Of a stretch of 5,251 bases of DNA, positions 1-4,855 are shown piece after piece. This DNA comes from an uncultured Pseudomonadota bacterium (GTDB taxonomy: Bacteria > Myxococcota_A > UBA796 > CAJQPC01): positions 1 through 5,251 of the forward strand of contig CALGIB010000801.1 in the NCBI GenBank assembly GCA_937915955.1. The letters are read 5' to 3'. The translations under genes and the position numbers were made by a program. Below the pieces are notes generated by a model. It was given only the letters and a program-made list of their open reading frames with translations. It was not told the DNA's origin and ran no database searches. The stretch's first letter is position 1. Every line of letters begins with the position of its first letter.

Positions 1-696
1 AGTCACCTCCTGCACACCTCGGAGGCCGGCTCCACCGTCGAGGCCCTGGCCAGCCGCCTCCCTCGAGAGGACCGACTCCGCGCCATGGACCTGTGGAGGC
101 AGGCCCTCAAGGTCTGTCGTCAGGACAGCGTCCGCAGGTGGACCGCCGCCGCCCTCGGGGAGGACCCGGAGCGAGGGCGGCTCGTCTGGATCAACCCCCT
201 GCGCGGGGGCCTCCGACAGGTCGCGCTGCTCGTGAGCGACCCCGAAGCCGGAGACCTCGTCCTCTCGAGGCTGCAGCTCTGCTGGACGCGAGAGGAGGCC
301 GATCGGCTGCGCCCGCCCCACCCCTCGACCCTCCGCAGGAGGTCCCAGAAGGGCCTCGTCATCACGTCGCCACCGTCGGCCAAGGCCGCATCCCAGGACA
401 AGATCATGAGCACCTCCACGCCTCCCCCGAGCGCCGTGTCCACGCCAACGCCCACCCCTGCCGTCGCCCCCCCGGAGGCCACCCAGGCAGCCCCCGCGAT
501 CCAGGTCCCGCCCCAACGAGAGGTCGTGAGGTTCACGCCGCCGCCCTGGGACGCGCAGCTCGTCTCAGCCATCAGCCTGCTCCTGGCCGAGATGAAGGCC
601 GTCGGGGTTCGGTCCGTGACCATCGCAGAGGATGGGTCGGTCGCCTTCACCCGCGTGACCGTCGTCGAGGGCACCCTGAAGGTGCCCCATGGGTGA
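1..696 (+). CDS. Hypothetical protein with Pro/Thr/Ala-rich linker, 5'-partial
   Basis: Function not recognised. The frame is open from the first base, so the gene probably starts upstream; the first ATG (85) is internal or an alternative start. The visible 231 residues fall into three parts. Residues 1-108 look folded, with a helical start and then a strand-rich stretch around GRLVWINPLRGG and QVALLVSD. Residues 110-180 are a low-complexity linker rich in Pro, Thr, Ser and Ala. Residues 182-228 form a predicted helix (WDAQLVSAISLLLAEMKAVG) followed by alternating polar/hydrophobic strands. An ATG at 406 lies inside the linker and could give a shorter product, but I see no strong ribosome site for it. 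The 3' end overlaps the next start by 8 nt, implying co-transcription and coupled translation. High third-position GC and a continuous open frame support a real gene; its role is unknown. Confidence 0.75.
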   Translation, partial: SHLLHTSEAGSTVEALASRLPREDRLRAMDLWRQALKVCRQDSVRRWTAAALGEDPERGRLVWINPLRGGLRQVALLVSDPEAGDLVLSRLQLCWTREEADRLRPPHPSTLRRRSQKGLVITSPPSAKAASQDKIMSTSTPPPSAVSTPTPTPAVAPPEATQAAPAIQVPPQREVVRFTPPPWDAQLVSAISLLLAEMKAVGVRSVTIAEDGSVAFTRVTVVEGTLKVPHG

Positions 697-1147
697 GACC
701 CCACCCGAGGAGGGCTGGTCCAGGGGACCACTGCCCGAGCTCGACGGCACCCCCTTGCAGCTCGAGCTCCTCCTGCCTGGGCTGCGCGTGCTGGCGATGA
801 GGGACCCGGAGGGCCGACTGCTGTCCCTGTCGACGATCCGTGGCCGCTGCCTTCCGGCCGGTGACCTCATCGAGGCGTCCACCGTCCTGGCCTGGCGGCA
901 GCTCGAGCTCGATGAGCTGGTCGACCAGCTCCCCTCGATCGCTGTGCCTCGAGAGGGCCGGGCCCTCATCATCGGCAGCAGCGTGGAGAGCCCGATCCAG
1001 CACCTCTTGCAGCTCGAGCGGGCCTCCTCGACCCAGGGCGAGCCCGCGCGGATCTCCGTGGACTCGCGGGTCATGCCCACCCTCGACCCTCGGCCGGGTC
1101 GACCCAATCGGGCCGCGAGGCGAGCCGCCAGGAGGAACAAGCGATGA
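689..1147 (+). CDS. Hypothetical protein with Arg-rich C-terminal tail
   Basis: Function not recognised; 152 residues. The start is the ATG at 689, 6 nt after a GAAGG ribosome site (678-682) and overlapping the upstream stop in ATGGGTGA. Residues 20-115 alternate short strands (VLAMRDPEGRLLSLSTI, RALIIGSS) with Leu/Glu-rich helical segments. Residues 135-152 are strongly basic, with 8 Arg and 1 Lys in 18, which suggests binding to nucleic acid or an acidic partner, or simply a disordered tail. There is no signal peptide or membrane segment. It is the middle gene of a tight + strand trio and precedes a ribbon-helix-helix gene, so its expression should follow theirs. A small phage-type accessory protein is plausible, but nothing specific can be assigned. 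Confidence 0.75.
   Translation: MGETPPEEGWSRGPLPELDGTPLQLELLLPGLRVLAMRDPEGRLLSLSTIRGRCLPAGDLIEASTVLAWRQLELDELVDQLPSIAVPREGRALIIGSSVESPIQHLLQLERASSTQGEPARISVDSRVMPTLDPRPGRPNRAARRAARRNKR
1130..1135 (+). promoter_or_regulatory. Strong Shine-Dalgarno for the RHH gene
   Basis: A perfect AGGAGG lies 8 nt before the ATG at 1144, inside the 3' end of the preceding gene. It fixes the start of the ribbon-helix-helix gene despite the 4-nt ATGA overlap. Confidence 0.85.
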
Positions 1148-1476
1148 GCCTGCAGGACCAGCCCGCCACAGCGTGCTATACCGGGGAGGTGAGCATCTCC
1201 GCGCGAACAGCTCCGGATCAGAAGGAGCGCCTGAGGATCGCCGCCGATCGCCTGGGCATCGGCCTCTCGGAGCTCGTGCTCAAGAGCTCCGAGGCTGCGG
1301 CCGAGCAGATCGATGCCAGGGGCTACACCTGCTATCGGATCTACTTCCGAGGCCTCGAGATCCTGGGCCTCGGTGAGGTCGCCCCTGAAGGCTGGGACAG
1401 CGGAGTCGACCAGGTCGCCGACCTCGTCGGGCCCGAGTGGTTCTTCGAGAGCCTCCGGAGCCGCCTCGGTCGTTGA
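1144..1476 (+). CDS. Ribbon-helix-helix-like putative DNA-binding protein
   Basis: A 110-residue protein whose first half reads like a ribbon-helix-helix (RHH; CopG/DUF1778-type) DNA-binding unit. It has a short strand VSISAR (16-21), a first helix from about P24 to L37, a Gly turn (GIG, 38-40) and a second helix LSELVLKSSEAAAEQI (41-56). In this fold the strand inserts into the DNA major groove as a dimer, and members are often autorepressors or antitoxins. The rest (60-110, aromatic-rich, with RIYFRGLEILG and PEWFFESL) matches no domain I know and may sense a ligand or mediate oligomerisation. No toxin-like partner is adjacent, so an antitoxin role is unsupported. The ATG start has a strong ribosome site and overlaps the upstream stop as ATGA. 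An in-frame GTG at 1189 starts exactly at the RHH strand and is an alternative start. Confidence 0.72.
   Translation: MSLQDQPATACYTGEVSISARTAPDQKERLRIAADRLGIGLSELVLKSSEAAAEQIDARGYTCYRIYFRGLEILGLGEVAPEGWDSGVDQVADLVGPEWFFESLRSRLGR
1174..1182 (+). promoter_or_regulatory. Possible extended -10 element inside the RHH gene
   Basis: TGC followed by TATACC (1177-1182) resembles an extended -10 and sits 6 nt before the in-frame GTG at 1189. The sixth position is C rather than the conserved T, and I see no convincing -35, so this is weak. If used, the transcript would start near 1189 and give a 95-residue RHH protein from a leaderless mRNA. Confidence 0.25.
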
Positions 1477-1501
1477 AGGTGGCCCCGGGAAGCGCTATGC
1501 T
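1473..1501 (+). promoter_or_regulatory. Sigma70-like promoter for the acidic protein gene
   Basis: TTGAAG (1473-1478) and TATGCT (1496-1501) are separated by exactly 17 bp. Each matches the sigma70 consensus at 4 of 6 positions, including the key T, A and T of the -10. It begins where the RHH gene ends. The expected start of transcription, 7-8 nt past the -10, falls at 1508-1509, on the ATG at 1509, which suggests leaderless transcription. This is inferred from sequence only. Confidence 0.55.
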
Positions 1502-1508
1502 GGGTGCC

Positions 1509-2663
1509 ATGCCCGAGACCCCCACCGAGACCTGGACCGAGGACGACGACGCCCTGCTCCAGCAGCTGCTGACCGGACAGGCTCAGGGCGACGACGACCC
1601 GGTCATCCCCGGGGGTCCCTCCGAGGACCCTGGCCTGGACGGTCGCCTGGACGCCCTCCTGAACGGAGCGGCCTCCGAGTGGGGCGAGGAAGACGGCGAT
1701 GAAGATGGCGGCGAGGACAACGCCGACGCCTGGCACGACGAGCACCTCGACCGCGTGCTCGCGGCGGACCTCGGCTTCGAGGACCTGACCCTCGACGGCA
1801 TCGAGGACGAGGACCTGGACGACGACGAGGAGGACCAGCTGGACGGCCTGGATGAGCTGGACATGGCACCGGCCGATCCACGCATGGCGACGGACGATGA
1901 GCTGCTCGAGGGCTTCGACGAGAGCCTGGCCATCCCGGCCCAGGACATCAGGCCCCCTCCGCCGCCAGCCCCCCGGCTCCGCCCGATGGCTCCGGTCCAG
2001 CCGAAGGCCGTGACGCCGGCCCCCGCAGCCCCCACGCGCCCCCCCTACACCCCCCGCTCGGAGCTCGGGTCACCCCTCCAGAGCCACGTCGAGCTGCTCG
2101 CTCGTCGCCTGGCCATCCCGGTGGAGCTGGCTGAGCGCGCTGGCCTCACAGACCCGAAGGTGCTCAAGGACCCGGCCGCGCTCATCCAGGCCGCGGCCCA
2201 GGTCGGCCCGAAGGACCCGGAGGCCGCCTCAGCCCTGCTGGCCGCGGCCGTGCTCGGCCAGTCCGAGCAGGGCGCTGACCCGAGGCTGTCGACCTTCCTG
2301 CGCCTCCTGGCCTCGATGATCAGCCACTCGAAGGCCTCGGTCCTCCTGGGCCCCGAGGGCTCGGCGCTCCGCGCGCAGCTCATGCCGAACGGCTGGCTCT
2401 ACACGATCCAGAGCTGGCCGCGGTCCCGCTACGCCTGGCGCGAGGGCATGACTCGGCTCCTCGAGGTCGGGCCCGAGGACATCGATCGCCTCCACGCCCT
2501 GGACGAGATCACCGCCATGAGCGGCTCCGAGGCCGAGCCGGTCTCCGTCGTCATCCAGGACGTCTGGCCGCCGAAGCCCGTCACCACCATCCTGACGCTC
2601 ATCGGCATGATCGTGACCTCCTTCGGCCTCTACCGAGAGTTTGGGCCCAAGCGAGGCCGGTAG
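1509..2663 (+). CDS. Acidic protein with proline-rich linker and C-terminal membrane segment
   Basis: Function not recognised. From ATG 1509 it is 384 residues. Residues 1-140 hold about 51 Asp/Glu, three Arg and no Lys, and are probably disordered. Short Leu-rich motifs recur there: DDALLQQLL (12-20), LDALLNG (47-53) and DDELLEGFD (129-137). Residues 148-183 are a Pro/Ala-rich linker. Residues 188-355 look mostly helical and folded, with a Trp/Tyr-rich patch (GWLYTIQSWPRSRYAW, 295-310). Residues 358-375 form a hydrophobic segment that could span a membrane, followed by REFGPKRGR, so the protein may be tail-anchored. There is no signal peptide. Alternative in-frame starts are GTG 1437 (408 residues, overlapping the RHH gene by 40 nt) and ATG 1497 (388 residues, lying within the -10). 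I chose 1509 for its fit to the promoter. A structural or scaffold-like role is possible but unproven. Confidence 0.78.
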   Translation: MPETPTETWTEDDDALLQQLLTGQAQGDDDPVIPGGPSEDPGLDGRLDALLNGAASEWGEEDGDEDGGEDNADAWHDEHLDRVLAADLGFEDLTLDGIEDEDLDDDEEDQLDGLDELDMAPADPRMATDDELLEGFDESLAIPAQDIRPPPPPAPRLRPMAPVQPKAVTPAPAAPTRPPYTPRSELGSPLQSHVELLARRLAIPVELAERAGLTDPKVLKDPAALIQAAAQVGPKDPEAASALLAAAVLGQSEQGADPRLSTFLRLLASMISHSKASVLLGPEGSALRAQLMPNGWLYTIQSWPRSRYAWREGMTRLLEVGPEDIDRLHALDEITAMSGSEAEPVSVVIQDVWPPKPVTTILTLIGMIVTSFGLYREFGPKRGR

Positions 2664-2692
2664 ACCCACGTCTTCACAGGGGCTTTGTGGAG

Positions 2693-2724
2693 GTCGTCGC
2701 GACGATGTCGTGACGACGATGTCG
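2693..2724 (+). repeat. 7-bp-phased alternating GTCG/CGAC array, candidate operator
   Basis: Five tetramers sit exactly 7 bp apart and alternate in orientation: GTCG at 2693, CGAC at 2700, GTCG at 2707, CGAC at 2714 and GTCG at 2721. Each neighbouring pair forms an 11-bp dyad with a 3-bp centre. The dyad CGACGATGTCG occurs twice as a perfect direct repeat (2700-2710 and 2714-2724), and TCGTCGCGACGA (2694-2705) is a perfect 12-bp palindrome. The array covers the presumed -35 (2710-2715), where a bound protein would block RNA polymerase. Heptad-phased operators are known for the RHH repressor omega; the RHH-like protein at 1144-1476 is a candidate binder by inference. Confidence 0.6.
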
Positions 2725-2738
2725 GACTGTGCTACCCT
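2710..2738 (+). promoter_or_regulatory. Extended -10 promoter for the basic protein gene
   Basis: GTGACG (2710-2715) and TACCCT (2733-2738) are 17 bp apart, with TGC directly before the -10 making an extended -10. The -35 matches 4 of 6 consensus positions, and the -10 keeps the three most conserved bases. Transcription should start near 2745, giving a leader of about 41 nt. The -35 lies inside the phased box array. Confidence 0.6.
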
Positions 2739-2747
2739 CCTTCACAT

Positions 2748-2773
2748 CCCGCACCTCGCGGGTCCAACACCCG
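2748..2773 (+). promoter_or_regulatory. Two mutually exclusive small hairpins in the leader
   Basis: CCCGC (2748-2752) can pair with GCGGG (2758-2762). Alternatively CGGGT (2759-2763) can pair with ACCCG (2769-2773), which takes the first G of the ribosome site GGAG (2773-2776). The two share 2759-2762 and so exclude each other. Five-bp stems are common by chance at this GC content, so a regulatory role is speculative. Confidence 0.2.
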
Positions 2774-2785
2774 GAGATCCGCATC

Positions 2786-2911
2786 ATGGCCAAGAGCTTC
2801 AAGAAGTCCAGCAAGTACAAGAAGGTGACCGTCCGCATCCCCGCCAAGAAGACCGGCAAGGGCAAGCACAAGGGCTACACCAAGACCGTGTACAAGCTGA
2901 AGAAGAAGTGA
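2786..2911 (+). CDS. Small lysine-rich basic protein (41 aa)
   Basis: A 41-residue protein with 16 Lys, 1 Arg, 1 His and no acidic residue. Lysines are clustered at the start (MAKSFKKSSKYKK), in the middle (AKKTGKGKHKGYTK) and at the end (YKLKKK), around a short strand-like VTVRIP. It probably binds nucleic acid or a polyanionic partner; a DNA-condensing, virion-packaged or ribosome-associated role are all possible, and I recognise no family. The ATG follows GGAG (2773-2776) by 9 nt; an upstream GTG at 2729 lies inside the promoter and is unlikely. Every lysine codon is AAG and other codons are mostly C- or G-ending, consistent with strong expression. It has its own promoter, a candidate operator and downstream hairpins, so it forms a single-gene transcription unit. 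A nearby acidic protein (1509-2663) is a conceivable binding partner. Confidence 0.8.
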   Translation: MAKSFKKSSKYKKVTVRIPAKKTGKGKHKGYTKTVYKLKKK

Positions 2912-2919
2912 GATCGGCC

Positions 2920-2938
2920 CCCTCCAGCTGATGGAGGG
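2920..2938 (+). terminator. Hairpin after the basic protein gene
   Basis: CCCTCCA (2920-2926) and TGGAGGG (2932-2938) form a perfect 7-bp stem with a 5-nt loop, starting 9 nt after the stop codon. No U-tract follows, so it may be a weak terminator or may protect the 3' end of the mRNA. Confidence 0.5.
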
Positions 2939-2947
2939 ACCATCGAC

Positions 2948-2988
2948 AGGCCCTCCCCGACTGCGCCACGGCGCATCGGCGAGGGCCT
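2948..2988. terminator. Large bidirectional hairpin between convergent genes
   Basis: The outer stem AGGCCCTC (2948-2955) pairs with GAGGGCCT (2981-2988). After one mismatch, CCGA (2957-2960) pairs with TCGG (2976-2979). After a one-base bulge, TGCGC (2962-2966) pairs with GCGCA (2971-2975) around a 4-nt loop, giving 17 paired positions in 41 nt. It lies between a + strand stop (2911) and a - strand stop (2998), as expected of a shared terminator. U-tracts are poor on both sides, as is common in GC-rich genomes. Confidence 0.65.
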
Positions 2989-2997
2989 CTCACGTCC

Positions 2998-3816
2998 TCA
3001 GCCGATCCCGAAGCTCTCGACGGCGACCCCGTCAGGGCCGAAGTGCCCGTCGGGCAGCCTCCCCAGGAGGCGCCCGAGGGCCAGCTGCGAAGAGAGCTCG
3101 TTGAGCTGGCGACGGAGCTGGCCGGGATCACCGAGCTTCCACGCCTTCCACTCGGGCACGAAGGCGTCCACGAGCACGCGCTCGAGGAAGGTCTGGGCGA
3201 CCTCCACCTCCTCACTCGCGACCTCGACCTCCTGAGGGAGGCCCACCCAAAGAGCGTCCACGACGTCGCGCTGCAGGCTCAGGACGTGGGGCTCAGGGAT
3301 GCGCGGGAGCCAGCTCACGAGGCCCGGAGAGCTGACCTGGCCATCACCTCGTCGATGCCCGAGCCAGAAGGCCACCTGGTGCTCGACGGGCAGCGCCCCG
3401 AGCCGCGTCAGCAGCTCCGGCCTCTCCAGGGACAGGCCTGCGAGGGCCTCCTGCAGACGCCCGGAGCGGGTCGAGAGGCCAAAGTGGCCCCAGCGCAAGC
3501 CCAGGGTCCCATCCACGGTGGTGCCGAGCTCCCCGATCCCCATCATCCAGGCGGCCATGGAGTGCACGCGATCGCGGAGCGGTGGGGCGTCGACCCCCCA
3601 GAGCGTCTGGCAGGTGCCGCGATCCAGGTCACCGGTCTGCGGCAGGCGCTGCGCCCGCTGCCAGGCCCTGAGCTCGTGCTGGGTCCGAGGGCAGAAGCTG
3701 CCAGGCATCGAGAAGCTCACCCTGGAGGCCGACGAGAGCGCGGACTGCAGGGCCTCGACGTGGAAGCCAGCCGAGCCACAGCGCGCGTAGATTCGACCCC
3801 CGGGGCCGCGCCTCAC
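2998..3816 (-). CDS. Putative peptidoglycan hydrolase (endolysin-like) with PG-binding domain
   Basis: A 272-residue protein. Residues 19-74 match the PG_binding_1 pattern: V-ALQ-AL, then G-F-P-T (39-45), L-AWQ-A--LP-TG (49-62), LD--T and TLWG. This domain tethers enzymes to cell-wall peptidoglycan. Residues 84-255 begin with MAAWMMGIGELGTTVDGTLG and continue LRWGHFGLSTRSGRLQEAL, resembling the lysozyme/chitosanase-like pattern of an acidic residue, DG-G, a WG/YG turn and SG-LQ-L. E96 and D102 are candidate catalytic residues. Cleavage of the glycan strand is therefore likely, but the exact family is uncertain and some positions are divergent. There is no signal peptide or membrane segment, so release would need a holin or a structural role in a virion. 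The start is GTG at 3816, overlapping the upstream stop as GTGA with only a weak ribosome site, which implies translational coupling. It is the last gene of its operon, just before the shared terminator hairpin. Confidence 0.72.
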   Translation of the reverse strand: MRRGPGGRIYARCGSAGFHVEALQSALSSASRVSFSMPGSFCPRTQHELRAWQRAQRLPQTGDLDRGTCQTLWGVDAPPLRDRVHSMAAWMMGIGELGTTVDGTLGLRWGHFGLSTRSGRLQEALAGLSLERPELLTRLGALPVEHQVAFWLGHRRGDGQVSSPGLVSWLPRIPEPHVLSLQRDVVDALWVGLPQEVEVASEEVEVAQTFLERVLVDAFVPEWKAWKLGDPGQLRRQLNELSSQLALGRLLGRLPDGHFGPDGVAVESFGIG

Positions 3817-4418
3817 TGGAGGGCCTGCAGGCGACGGGCCAGCTTCCGGGTCGCGTCGATCTGGACGCGGTACTGCTCGGGGTCGTCCTGCTCGAGCAGC
3901 CAGCGGGCCCGACCAAAGGCCTCCCTCACGATCTGCTGGTGCCGCTCGGGCAGCTTGCGGAGGTCGGTGTCGAAGAGGCGGCGGTCGGCCATGAGCAGGC
4001 GCTGGTCAGCCTGGCGAGCCCGCTCGGTCAGGTCATGGACGACGCGCTGGGCCATCTGATCGTTGTAGGAGGCCAGGAAGATCCGCACGAAGCCCCCGTC
4101 AGGCCTCTTCGGATCCCCAGCGATCCAGTAGACCCAGGCTCGGATGTCCTCCGGCTGCGCCCCAATCCGCTCGAGCATGCCCATCACCTGGATGGCCCGC
4201 TGACCGACCTGGACCGAGAGCATCGGGTTGGAGTTCGGCGCGTCGAGGACGCGCTCGAGGAGCTTGCTGCGACCAGGGGGGAAGAGCGTGCGGCCCCGGT
4301 GCAGCATGAAGGCCCTCACGACCCGCAGCACGGGCTCGATGGAGGCGTGCTCAGCAGCTCGGGACAGGGCCAGGACGGCGTCCGAGCGACCCAGGGTGTC
4401 GGCGGTGCTCTCGTTCAC
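3813..4418 (-). CDS. Hypothetical helical protein (201 aa)
   Basis: Function not recognised. The sequence is almost entirely predicted helix. Residues 12-58 are hydrophobic helices, including LRVVRAFMLHRGRTLFPPGR. Residues 68-100 hold a second helical block ending in IRAWVYWIAGDPKRPDGG. Residues 110-200 are a charged, heptad-like stretch (MAQRVVHDLTERARQADQRL, then RHQQIVREAFGRARWLLEQ) that could form a coiled coil or helical bundle. There is no signal peptide, membrane segment or catalytic motif. The start is GTG 4418, 5 nt after an AGGAGG ribosome site (4424-4429 on the opposite strand), overlapping the upstream stop as GTGA. Its own stop overlaps the hydrolase start in the same way. Co-expression with the hydrolase suggests a role in the same late or structural process, by inference only. 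Confidence 0.75.
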   Translation of the reverse strand: MNESTADTLGRSDAVLALSRAAEHASIEPVLRVVRAFMLHRGRTLFPPGRSKLLERVLDAPNSNPMLSVQVGQRAIQVMGMLERIGAQPEDIRAWVYWIAGDPKRPDGGFVRIFLASYNDQMAQRVVHDLTERARQADQRLLMADRRLFDTDLRKLPERHQQIVREAFGRARWLLEQDDPEQYRVQIDATRKLARRLQALQ

Positions 4419-4855
4419 TCGGACCTCCTCTTTCGAGGCAGCTTGCTGGCCTCGAAGAGCTCGAGCAGCACCACGAGCGCCTCCTCATCGGTGGGGTAGT
4501 GCCGCCTGAAGGTCGGCAGGATCGCGGACATCAGGGCCTCCACGGGCATCGTCACCGCGGCGACGATCTTGTTGCGGTAGGTCGTGCTGACCCGCACGAG
4601 GCCAGGGGCTACGCCGTCGTCCTTGCAGAGCAGCCTCGCGTGCGCGGCCTCGCCCTGCAAGAAGGTCATGTAGGACTCGCGCACGGCCTCGAGCGGCACC
4701 ACGGGGAGCTTGGCGGCCTTGCAGGTGATGGCCCAGAGCTTGCGCTGCTGGTCCTCGCTCATCCGAGCGACCTGGGCCTCCTGTCCGAAGGTCCGGAGCG
4801 TCTGGAAGTGCCGCTGATCCACGGGGGGGCGGGCGCGCTTCCTGGACTCAGCCAT
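4415..4855 (-). CDS. Hypothetical helical protein (146 aa)
   Basis: Function not recognised. The protein starts and ends with basic clusters (MAESRKRARPP and KLPRKRRSE). Between them are helical segments: residues 14-50 (QRHFQTLRTFGQEAQVARM and on), 55-78 and 92-137. Cys45 and Cys77 are the only cysteines, and no metal site is evident. The ATG at 4855 follows a GGAGGAG ribosome site by 5 nt and shares one base with the upstream stop (TGATG), typical of coupled genes. A run of seven C residues on the coding strand near codons 9-12 encodes part of ARPP. Nothing points to a membrane location or an enzyme. It is the second visible gene of the leftward operon, and its small size with basic ends fits a phage-type accessory or assembly protein, unproven. 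Confidence 0.73.
   Translation of the reverse strand: MAESRKRARPPVDQRHFQTLRTFGQEAQVARMSEDQQRKLWAITCKAAKLPVVPLEAVRESYMTFLQGEAAHARLLCKDDGVAPGLVRVSTTYRNKIVAAVTMPVEALMSAILPTFRRHYPTDEEALVVLLELFEASKLPRKRRSE

Noticed and set aside
467..473. Run of seven C, considered as a frameshift or phase-variation site.
   Set aside because: The reading frame continues sensibly through it, and no alternative-frame product with better features follows.
759..909. Palindrome AGCTCGAGCT at 759-768 and 900-909, with a related copy near 1010, considered as a protein-binding repeat.
   Set aside because: All copies lie inside a gene in the same codon context (QLEL/QLER), and CTCGAG-type words are common across this window, so codon use explains them.
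565..1140. Open frame on the - strand opposite the left-hand trio.
   Set aside because: Its Ser/Arg/Gly-rich product is typical of a reverse-complement artefact. The + strand genes there have chained overlaps and ribosome sites.
1144..1476. RHH gene as the antitoxin of a toxin-antitoxin pair.
   Set aside because: Neither neighbour has toxin-like size or motifs (no acetyltransferase, RelE or PIN features), and the flanking genes look unrelated to toxins.
1583..2035. Open frame on the - strand giving a Ser-rich protein.
   Set aside because: It is the mirror of the Asp/Glu codons (GAC, GAG) of the acidic protein; long Ser runs arise automatically.
2729..2911. Longer form of the basic protein starting at GTG 2729 (60 residues).
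   Set aside because: The GTG overlaps the extended -10 and lies upstream of the expected transcript start; ATG 2786 has a well-placed GGAG.
3043..4059. Long open frame on the + strand (338 codons) opposite the leftward operon.
   Set aside because: It is antisense to two genes joined by a GTGA overlap, one of which has a clear PG-binding domain. Its product shows no domain, and long antisense frames are expected at this GC content.
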